In this document: positions 56,027 to 64,000 of the stretch, piece by piece
Position numbering within the stretch: the stretch's first letter is position 1
How the letters are laid out: each line of letters begins with the position of its first letter
NCBI GenBank assembly: GCA_024867545.1
Contig: JANFNE010000003.1
Span: 1,798,001 to 1,862,000 of the forward strand
Length of the DNA: 64,000 nt
Origin: Phytopythium helicoides
Lineage: Eukaryota; Oomycota; Peronosporomycetes; Pythiales; Pythiaceae
Direction of reading: 5' to 3'
The notes under the pieces: generated by a model
Databases searched by the model: none
The model's input: only the letters and a program-made list of their open reading frames with translations
What the model was told of the DNA's origin: nothing
Position numbers and translations under genes: made by a program

Positions 56027-59000
56027 CTACCGCTTCTGGTGGTTGATATAGCGTAGCGAGAGCACGGCAAGGATGCGGAAGAAGACGATGTAGGCGAGCA
56101 CGATGAAGAAGTCGCGCCAGATGGTGTCGTGCGTCATGCCAAAGTACTCCTCCGTGTACTCCTTGAGCGTGATATGGCCGACCGTGACCGGCGAGTTGGC
56201 CATGGGCTGGCAACCAAGCTGAGAACCGACATTCACGTACTGCTGGAGCTTCTCGTCCCACGTCGGCAGCTCGTCACAGTCAGCGAACACGAGCGATACG
56301 AGGATCGACAGCGAGAAGCGCTGCGGCACGATCGTGTACAGCCACTTGTAGCCAGCTGGGATGGCGTAAGCCGGCGGACTGAAGCCCATGAACAGGAAGA
56401 AGATCGAGTTGACCAGCACACCAATGATGGCAGCAACCTCCTCGCTTGGAAGTGCGTAGCAGAACAGCTGACCCAAGTACGTCTGCATCATGATGAGCAT
56501 GGACGCGTTCAGCCAGTACATGGCGCCAGCGCCGAGACCGAAAAGCCGACCAGCGGAAAGAAGACAGCCGTGAAGATCAGACCACTTGCGAACACGTACG
56601 GCAATTCCGCCACCGGTCGCGCCGACAAAGTACCAGAACGCGTTGTACGTCTGCGACGCTCGCTCGCGGTAGAACGAGGCGCGCTCCTCACACGTGAGTG
56701 GCAGAACGCTCTGGAACGACACCATGGCGTTGAAGAGCGAGGCCATGAAGATCATGCCGATGCCGGAGTTGAGACCCTCGTACGACGCGTAGTCAGCGCC
56801 AACAAACACGAGACCAAACAGCACAGCAAGGAAAAGAGCGATAAACAGGCGAGTCAGGTTGTACGACGGCGTGCGCCAGTAGAGCTGCACAAATCGGGTC
56901 ACTAGGAACTTTGCTTGCGTCCACGAGCTGGCCGCACGCTTATCCGAGAAGATCAGTTCCGAGTATTCTGTGGACGGGATCGTCACGCCCTCCTTGGCCA
57001 AGGTTTTCATCCAGAAGTTGCTTATGAGGGCTTTCATTGAAGAACTGAACAAAGTCTCGGTCGTCCGCAACAGGATTGCTAACACCAGCACCAATACACT
57101 CCAACATCCACGTCGCAGGGTTGTACCCTTCAGGGAGCGGAGAGACTCCTGGGAGGCCCTCAAAGTAATCGATCAAGTTGCGGCAGTCCTTGCCCAGATC
57201 ACCGAAGAACACAGTCTCACCGCCACGCTTCAACAACAACAAACTGTCGAACAGGAAAAACACATCCGCCGAAGGCTGGTGAATAGTACACACAATCGTG
57301 CGACCAGAATCAGCCACCTTGCGAACACCGTCCATGATCAACTTGGCAGATCGAGCATCCAGACCACTCGTCGGCTCGTCCAGGAAAATCACACTCGGCT
57401 GAGCTGCCAGCTCCACACCGATCGTCAGACGCTTCATCTGTTCGACGGAGCTACCACGGATGATCTGGTCGGCGATGTCACGCAGACCCAACAGATCCAG
57501 ACATTCCTCGACCGAGTCGTACTTCACACTATCAGGAATGCTGCTGTCCTGACGAAGGAACGAGCTGAACGTCAGCGCCTCGCGAAAAGTTGATGCTTCA
57601 GAATGGACGTCCATCTGTTCGCAGTAGCCAGTGGATCGGCGGATCGACAGATCGGTCGCGGGGTATCCGTTGAGCAGGATCTTGCCAGGTGATCTTGCCT
57701 CCAGTCTTGCGACCAGCGATGACATCCATGAGCGTCGTCTTACCGGCACCCGACGATCCCATGAGAGCAGTGATGGATCCAGGATGCGCAAAGCCATTGA
57801 TGCCCTTGAGTAGGGTCAGTGATTCTTTCGTGTTGTTGGGGTCCGGCACTGAGTACCACAGATCCTGGAAGGCAACCGTCACAGGAACAAAGTTCTTGTG
57901 TTGCGTCTTGACATCGATAGCAACCGCACTAGCGCTCTTGGGAGTTGCAGCAAGCTTGTACGTTGCCTCTTCCTCGCCGTCATCAATTGGCTTTTCAGAA
58001 ACGTCGACGTTCTCTGGGCTTTCGTAGCGCAGATGCTCGAGCGTGAAGGCAGACATGCTCATAAAGACTATGTAGATAAACACGACGTAGATGATGCCGT
58101 ACACGATCCACACCTTCTCGGTCGGAATGTCAAAGAGTCCGAGGTAGTACTTGCCCATCGTCATGCCGTACAGGGAGCAGTAGTCAACGCCAGCGTACTC
58201 GCACACATCGTACGTCGAGGAGCGGTACATATTGACAGCAAGAGCGCGAAGACTCCAGGCAATGGGGCTGATGTAGTGGATCCAGATGAAGTAGTCAGGC
58301 ATTTGGCTACGGATGACGATGAACCCGGCAAAGAGAACGAAGACCAGGATGGAAACCATACTCACTGGTGTCGCGATGTTGGCGTTCGGCGAGATGGCAC
58401 ACAGGAAGAAGAACCACATGCCCATGGCCAAGGTTCATCAGCAGCAGATAAACAGGAACAGGAGAAAGCAGCCCGCGTTTGCAGCAAAGCCACAGACCCA
58501 ATACACGAGCGTGCCGAAGATGACGGTCTCGCCAATCGCTAGTGGGATCTGGCTAACAGAATTCGCAAGAACGTATGACCAGGTGCGGAAGAAGTTGGCA
58601 CCACGTTGCTTGTAAAAGATGTCGCGCTCAGCCAGGTACGTCGGGACCTGAGAGGACTGTCCCCATTGACAGAACATGATAGCCGCAAAGATGATGCCCA
58701 TGACGACGGCGATCTGCGTCGGATCGAACTGGTAGAACGGTCGTGCAGTACAGCAGACCCATGACGACGATCATGAGGAGTCGACCGAAGATGAAGGGCT
58801 TGTTGCGGTACGTGACCATGAGCTGACGGCGGAAAATCGTCATTGTGCTTTCCCAGAACGACTGATGGAACTCGGGCGTCGGCTTCATGTGATGGTCGAC
58901 GTTCTCGAGCAGCTCGGGTTGATGCGGCTCAACGAGCGCCTCGAGCATCTCACGGTGGATTGGTGACGCACGGAATAACTCCGCAAATTCGCTTGCGAGA

Positions 59001-60130
59001 CGTGGATGCTTACCAACGCGGCTAACCTGGTAGCGGTACTGCTCGCTAGGTACCGAGGTCGAGAAGGTAGTCAGCAAGGTCGCGGCCCGGCGGGCATCGG
59101 AATCCCAACGTCTCGAAGTAGCTTTCGACCATGTTGCACGGACCATGATACATCAGCTCACCCTCGTTCAAGATCATCACATCGTCAAAGAGCGCGAAAA
59201 CTTCGGGAGACGGCTGCAACAAAGCGATCACAATCGTCTTCCGAAGCTTCTGAGCGATACCACGCTGCGTGTTGATGATGTCGAACGTCGCCGCACTGTC
59301 GAGACCAGTACTGATCTCGTCCATGAGCGTCACATACTTCATGCCGAACTCCATCTCACCAGTGGTGACACGCTTGCGTTCGCCACCAGAGATACCACGC
59401 AGCATGGCGTCGCCGACGATGGTATTCTGGCAGTTCTGGAGTCCAAGCTGACGGATGATGAGGTCAGGGTAGTTCTTGAACATCGCGGCTGCGGCAGCGA
59501 GAGCTCGAGCATTCTCCTCGGGCGTTCCCTTCGAGAGCAGCTCCTCGCCGCGACGGGAGAGTTCGCCGCCACAGAACGAGTGCGCAAACTCGAGCGTCTC
59601 CTTGACCGTGAGCGTTGGGAAGTGCTTGTCGCGCTGGTTGACGTACGCAATGAACTGCGGGAGCACCTTGATAATCTCTTGTGCGGCACGTTGTTGTACG
59701 TGATCTCGCCCTCGACCGTGATGTTCTTGGACATGGGGAATCGGCCGCTGAGCATCTTCATCAGTGCCGACTTACCGGAGCCAGGCTGACCGAGCAGCAG
59801 CGTCACGGTGCCGGGCTTGAAGACGCCGCTGATGTTCTTGAGGATCTCCTTTTGCACGACACGCTTCTTGGGCCCGACGAAGGCCTTCTTGAGTGTGTTG
59901 GTCAGCGTCGGCAGCTCGCGCTTGGAGTTGTCGTCGACCACGACGATGTCGGCCGTGACCGACAGGTTGTTGAATCGCACGTCCATCTGCGGGAGTCCTC
60001 GACCGAGAGCGACCTCCAGTGTGGCGGCCACGTGCTCGTGCAAGGCGTCCGGTCCTTGAGCCATCATGGCGTCGGCCGAGTGGAGCCCGAACTCTTCCCG
60101 GTTGGCTGGAGACGCCGGAGTCGTCGCCAT
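56027..60130 (-). CDS. PDR-type ABCG transporter, unit G; nine frameshifts
   Basis: About 1366 aa when the breaks are allowed for; start MATTPASPANREEFGLHSAD at 60130. NBD1 has GQPGSGKSALMK and GISGGERKRV; NBD2 has GSSGAGKTTLMD and SVEQMKRLTIGVEL; the end is LSLRYINHQKR. With A it shares CGGELSRRG, AAIIGVLVNSIFFLFMGF and IVFFRILAVL. Breaks: missing about 59679; extra 59048, 58739, 58433, 57687, 57005 and 56616; missing about 58455 and 56544. The pairs 58455/58433 and 56616/56544 compensate; the first leaves two adjacent stop codons in TMD1. It is first in transcription direction and may be a pseudogene, or simply the worst-read unit. Confidence 0.82.
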
Positions 60131-60179
60131 GCTGCCTCGGTCCGTCAGTGAGCTGGAGCTGGAGGTCTAGGGAGCTGCT

Positions 60180-60196
60180 GGCAAATTGAGGAATGA
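60180..60196 (-). promoter_or_regulatory. oomycete Inr+FPR core promoter of PDR unit G
   Basis: The minus strand reads TCATTCCTCAATTTGCC: Inr TCATTCC plus a perfect CAATTT FPR, 50-66 nt before the ATG at 60130. Confidence 0.78.
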
Positions 60197-61398
60197 ACTC
60201 AAGCTCTGGAAGTCGCGAGAAGCGAGTGAGGCTTGGGTGAGACCGTGCCATTGGTGGCAGTGACGCAGTGCACCACGCTGCGGTGCCGACTTGATAGATC
60301 TCGGCATAATCAGCGGTGCTGAGCCACCAGCTCCTTCAAGTAGTGCGTCATCAAGCAGTGAGCTACGAGATCTTATAATCCGGAAAAACATGTTGGATAA
60401 TATGATCAAAAAGCTCAAAACACACAACTTGATTCAGGATGTAAAGTGCAACGAGCATAATCGGGGGGATGGGCGCAGGTGCAGGTTCAGCACAAACGAA
60501 TATGCCGCTGCTGACGCGAGATGCAAGGGATTATGCCGAAACCTGTTGCAGTTCCCGCTCGCAAACACCACGCAGTGCTGCGCTGTGGGCTTTGGGCTGC
60601 TGTCGATGTGATCCATTCGGGATTTCTGTCGTCAAGGCGCCTGGCGACTTTGTCGGTATTTGCTGGTGTTGATCGCGAGCTCGAAGGACCTGTGCTGGCA
60701 GTTTGGTTGGTGTGTTTCGCAGTGGCGAAGTTGGATGGGAGGTGGTGCAAGCAAGGGTCCACAGTACTGTATGACATGCCACGTGAGCGGTGTGGTGCTG
60801 TGCGGTGCCGGCGCCAGGGTCCGCGTTGCTCTCGCCAGTCGCTGGTCGGCATGTTGATGGCAGCGAGGCATCATTGTCCGCTCGAGAGGCCATGATTGTG
60901 CCGACAGCACCACCAAACGGCTCGCGGGGGCATCATCACATGGAACGAAATGGGGGAAAAGCAGCGATGATGATGGCCAAAGTTTTCGTGTTCTGGTGTC
61001 CATCGGAAGACTGCGGCTTGACCCCCGTGAAGATATGATTGCGGTTTGATGTTGGTTACTACGAAGGGTTTTCCTGAGGTAGGCCCAAGACTTGGGGTCT
61101 TAAGGTTAGCAGAGAGGTTATCTTGGCAGCCTTCTGTCGAGATGCCGACGCTTTTGCGAATTCTTTAGCAGACACAGTGAGCCTCGGAATCTACCTTGGG
61201 CTGGAGGACGCCTCAAGAAGCGTTGGAGCTCGAGCCAAAGGAGGATTTACATTGTGCGTCTGGCTCGCCTGTCTTGTAGATCTTGATACCGGATCCGCGC
61301 AATCGAACCTGATCGATACATAATAATACCTATACAAAAAATGATTCCAAACGATTTCCTAGCGAGCTAGTATGAGCACCGCGTACGGGAAATAACGG

Positions 61399-61557
61399 TT
61401 AATGCTTCAGCGGCTCCATCGTCTCCATCGTCTCCTTCGTCTCCATCATTTCCTTCGTCGTCGTCGTCTCTGTTGGCTCCGTCGTTTCTGTCGTCTCCGC
61501 CACTTTCTTCTTACTAGCGCCGTGGCTAAACGCCTGTCGCCTGTTAGCATTCGCCAT
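61399..61557 (-). CDS. small hypothetical protein with Glu/Thr/Met repeat tail
   Basis: A possible 52-aa frame from the ATG at 61557: MANANRRQAFSHGASKKKVA followed by a repetitive ETTETTEPTETTTT and METKETMETME tail. The tail arises from an imperfect TCC-rich triplet repeat at 61402-61470, so it may be just simple-sequence DNA. No promoter or homologue is recognised. Confidence 0.2.
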   Translation of the reverse strand: MANANRRQAFSHGASKKKVAETTETTEPTETTTTKEMMETKETMETMEPLKH

Positions 61558-62018
61558 CCTCCGTGGGTCTGCGCTCTGGTGGGGGACTCCAACTGAATCA
61601 ACGCGGCGCTGTCGAAGACTCTGCCTTGCTCCAACTGGTGAAACAGCGCAAGGAATGTCGAGTCGTCTGGCCGCAGAAAAGAGGATTGGCGAGCTTCTCA
61701 GGTAGGTCGTCGCCGCAGCTGCGAGCTCGAAGGTCGAGGCGTGACATGCAGTGTCGCTCCTAGTCTTCATAGTCGTCGTCGTTGGAAAGATCCGGCAGCT
61801 TGGGAGGCCCCGGGTCGAACTAGTCGGGAAAGTGCGGCCGCTTGGACTCCATCTGTTAATGCTCCAAGAATCATGGAGCAAGCACCAGTCATGCACGTTC
61901 ATGTGTGCTGACGATCACAGCTACCTAAGTGTGCTCACAGCATTAGCCGCCAACTAATGGACGACGACAACCTGTGCCAGCGGCGAACTCCTGTATCGTC
62001 CTATCATTTTCTCAAAAA

Positions 62019-62030
62019 CTCTCATTCCGA
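62019..62030 (+). promoter_or_regulatory. Inr-like core promoter of IFT43
   Basis: CTCTCATTCCGA: a good Inr (CTCATTCC) 43-54 nt before the IFT43 ATG; the flanking CAWTTT part is not clear. Confidence 0.5.
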
Positions 62031-62072
62031 CTGTTGTATCTTGAAGCGACGCATTGACACCAAGCTCACCTC

Positions 62073-63068
62073 ATGGCGGACGCGGGCGACTCGTTCTTCA
62101 CGCGCAAGGGCAGCGGGCGGGCGGAGGCCAAAGAGTCAGGCGGCGACAGTGCGCAGGGCGAGGCCAAGGGCGCCAAGGCGGCGCTCAACGATCTTGAAGA
62201 CGCGGGCGACGCGGCCCAAGTCGGTGCCAAGGGCGGCGCATCGCCTCCGCCGCCAAGAGCGAGCGTCGGCTGGGGATCGGACGCCGCGGAGCTCGCGGGC
62301 GAGCAGAAAGACGCAGGGGGGAGTGCGGGAGGAGAGGCTAAACGAGCGGGCAGGAGACGCAAGGGCTCGGACACGGCGGCGGGGCTCGGACACGGCGGCG
62401 CGGGAGGCGGCAAGGGCGGCAAGAACCGCCACTTTGACGACGATGGAGAGTCCACAGGTGCTTCCTTTGAGTTGGCGGAGTGGGGGTGGGAGGTTGGTGG
62501 TCTGACGAGGGTCGTGTGAGCAGAGATTGTGGAGATCCCGGATCTGGAGGAGGAGGAACGCGAGCCAGACATCACGACGCAGAGTGCGCTGATAGCTACT
62601 GGATGCATCTGGTTGGCCGGGTATGGAGGGGCTGAGTGAGGTGATTTGCAGTCGCGGAGGCGCCGAGGAACACGACGCGCACGGTGCAGAGCCTGAAGGA
62701 GCTCGAGAAGGACATCAAGTTTGCGCTGCCCACGACCGGGGTTTCGTCACGAGTACTAGATCTACTATCTGATGGTCAAAGGAGGCTGACGATGCTGCTG
62801 CTAACCACCAGACGCACGGAGTCGACCTGCAGCTGCTCACGAGCGCGCTGTGCCCAGAGAAGGCGGTGCGTGCAGGCTGGCATTAGTGGCTGCACGAAAC
62901 TCATGGGTAGAGCTGATGGTGGTGGTGGTGGTGGTGTAGGTGGGCGAGGCGGACGAGCCGTGGAACTTCGACAGCCTGCTGAACGACGTCTCGCAGGAGC
63001 TACAGCGCGACATGGACGAGAAGGAGGAGTTTCTGCGCGCCGAGACTGCGGCTGCGGCCGCCACGTAG
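62073..63068 (+). CDS. IFT43: intraflagellar transport protein 43
   Basis: Five exons: 62073-62457, 62524-62583, 62652-62740, 62812-62865 and 62940-63068. Introns are 66, 68, 71 and 74 nt, all GT-AG, and intron 4 carries a (GGT)n tract. The 717-nt CDS gives 238 aa. The N-terminal half is low-complexity Gly/Ala/Lys-rich (MADAGDSFFTRKGSG...). The C-terminal half carries the IFT43 pattern: EIVEIPDLEEEEREPDI, VQSLKELEKDIKFALPT, GVDLQLLTSALCPEKAV, then DEPWNFDSLLNDVSQEL. IFT43 is a small IFT-A subunit needed for retrograde flagellar transport, which suits a zoosporic organism. The start is supported by an Inr 43 nt upstream. Because it is in five pieces, no single open frame reveals it. Confidence 0.88.
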
Positions 63069-63168
63069 ACTTTAGGGGCCGCCACCACGAGTAAGGCCCT
63101 TGGAATGGCAGCACGCACTCACGTAGCACATGTCGTGTACTTGTCCAGCTTTACCACCCACTCGGCGC

Positions 63169-63654
63169 CTACTTGAGCACCTCGAACTTGTACTCGAGCT
63201 GGTAGACGCCGACGGACTGCTCTCCCTCCTCGTCGTAGTCAGCCCAGTCGTCGCTGAGGTCGACGTCGTCGAAGGTGGCCGTCTCGCCCGCGGATGTGAC
63301 GCGGTAGCCGCCCTCGGGGTGCCACGCGTAGGGCTCCAGCCCGCGGCACTCGAAGCCCACGATGGGGACAAACGCGCCCGAGTCAGCAGCCTCGACGGCG
63401 CGCGTGAGCTTCTTGACGTCGCGCACGACCGAGAGCTGCGCGGGCTTGTTGGCGCCCGGCCACTTGAGCGTGAAGTGCACCTCGCCGCGGCCGCCGGCCA
63501 CGTCCACGACCTCCTCGTCCGACACGAACACGCCGTCACGCGTCTCGTCCCCACGCGGCTCCTTTACGTCCAGGCACCAGCGGTGCAGCGGCGGCGCCTC
63601 GAGCCGCGCCACGTTCTCCAGCTCCGCCTTGACGTACAGCACGAACAGCACCAT
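63169..63654 (-). CDS. CZIB: CZIB/UPF0587 family protein lacking the CXXC zinc motifs
   Basis: 161 aa, one exon, from the ATG at 63654 (MVLFVLYVKAELENVARLEA). The C-terminal half is diagnostic for CZIB (C1orf123/UPF0587): IVGFECRGLEPYAWHPEGGY, then FDDVDLSDDWADYDEEGEQS and VGVYQLEYKFEVL. Family members normally have two CXXC pairs that hold a zinc ion. Here the matching places read KEPRGDE (about residues 31-37) and LKWPGANK (about 63-70), so all four cysteines are gone; the only cysteines left are C27 and the one in FECRG. Length and fold landmarks are otherwise normal. It is convergent with IFT43, with 100 bp between their ends. Confidence 0.83.
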   Translation of the reverse strand: MVLFVLYVKAELENVARLEAPPLHRWCLDVKEPRGDETRDGVFVSDEEVVDVAGGRGEVHFTLKWPGANKPAQLSVVRDVKKLTRAVEAADSGAFVPIVGFECRGLEPYAWHPEGGYRVTSAGETATFDDVDLSDDWADYDEEGEQSVGVYQLEYKFEVLK

Positions 63655-63871
63655 CTCGGTCAGTCACGGTGCTGTCGATGAGTGGCCGCCGCCACCAGGA
63701 CCTTTCTGCGACCTAGTACCAGAATGAGTTCTATTACCTCTATTAATGCATTTATACCCTCAATATAAACTTACATTTTACAGTAATACCTGTGATACAC
63801 CTGCTATAAAACATACCATCCTTCAAAGCGTACACTTCACAAATATAAAATCAAACAGACTGACGTCGCAG
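63655..63871. other. AT-rich intergenic region near right edge
   Basis: AT-rich from about 63712 to 63860, upstream of the CZIB-like gene. No gene is visible. Confidence 0.4.
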
Positions 63872-64000
63872 AATGCGCCGGAAGCGTTGAACCGCGAGGC
63901 CGAGAAAGGGAAGATCGCGGGGCGGCCCATGGCGTCGCCGCAGCTCGCGTTCGCGGGCGACGACGACGAGTCCATGAGCTCGCGCTCGTCGTCGCTCGCC
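63872..64000 (+). CDS. possible partial exon running off the right edge
   Basis: After a good acceptor (ACGTCGCAG at 63863-63871) the plus strand is open to the edge: NAPEALNREAEKGKIAGRPM, then ASPQLAFAGDDDESMSSRSS. The composition (acidic then Ser-rich) looks coding, and the GC content jumps compared with the AT-rich DNA before it. The minus strand is also open here, so strand and start are uncertain. Confidence 0.3.

Larger units (their letters stand above)
60131..62072. other. 1.9-kb intergenic region right of the ABC array
   Basis: Between the divergent unit G and IFT43 genes. Frames at 60291-60895 and 61123-61323 show no domain. A short Thr/Glu/Met repeat frame is listed separately. Promoters lie at both ends. 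Confidence 0.45.

Noticed and set aside
61399..61902. 168-codon version of the Glu/Thr/Met repeat frame
   Set aside because: The upstream two thirds have no consistent composition or promoter; only the short ATG form is listed, at low confidence.
1..64000. CRISPR arrays, rRNA, tRNA, bacterial operons or riboswitches
   Set aside because: None seen; gene structure, introns and promoters are eukaryotic, and no cloverleaf-like or regularly spaced repeat arrays were recognised.

Overview
This is a eukaryotic nuclear window, almost certainly from an oomycete close to Phytophthora. Four things point that way. (1) Genes are compact with short GT-AG introns of about 60-110 nt. (2) Oomycete-type core promoters (Inr TCAYTYY plus a flanking CAWTTT-like FPR) lie 35-125 nt ahead of most strong start codons. 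(3) The genes present fit: seven full-length PDR/ABCG transporters in tandem, POT peptide transporters, a secreted subtilase, flagellar IFT43 and SFI1. (4) One secreted protein is built from repeated dEER-like blocks. The species cannot be fixed from the sequence alone.

Layout. 1-297: edge of a minus-strand gene sharing a bidirectional promoter with an SFI1-like centrin-binding protein (518-4421). 4596-5965: unrecognised basic-tailed protein. 6097-7352: epoxide hydrolase. 7748-8194 (-): mitochondrial ribosomal protein uL29m. 8598-9266 (-): secreted 8x DDETEER repeat protein. 10173-11640: secreted subtilisin-like protease. 13683-15521 (+) and 15961-17787 (-): convergent pair of POT transporters. 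19533-20666: Kv-beta-like aldo-keto reductase. 20778-60130: seven head-to-tail minus-strand PDR transporters, called A to G from left to right: A 20778-24885, B 25510-29639, C 33599-37722, D 38455-42588, E 46421-50549, F 51286-55408, G 56027-60130. 62073-63068: five-exon IFT43. 63169-63654 (-): CZIB/UPF0587 homologue without its zinc cysteines. A possible exon of a further gene runs off the right edge.

The ABC array dominates. Each unit would encode about 1366-1377 aa in the order NBD1-TMD1-NBD2-TMD2. Only D is uninterrupted. The other six carry 26 single-base frameshifts in total (18 extra bases, 8 missing) and no clear nonsense substitution. This looks more like consensus errors than old decay, though the two cannot be separated here. 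NBD2 stretches are nearly identical at synonymous sites between otherwise diverged units, which points to gene conversion. The membrane halves differ, so the array looks like one shared motor with several substrate-handling halves. The outermost units (A, G) form one subfamily and B-E another, with F between them. Spacers are either about 0.6-0.7 kb or about 3.8-4.0 kb. They hold promoters, AT-rich foldback elements and no convincing gene.
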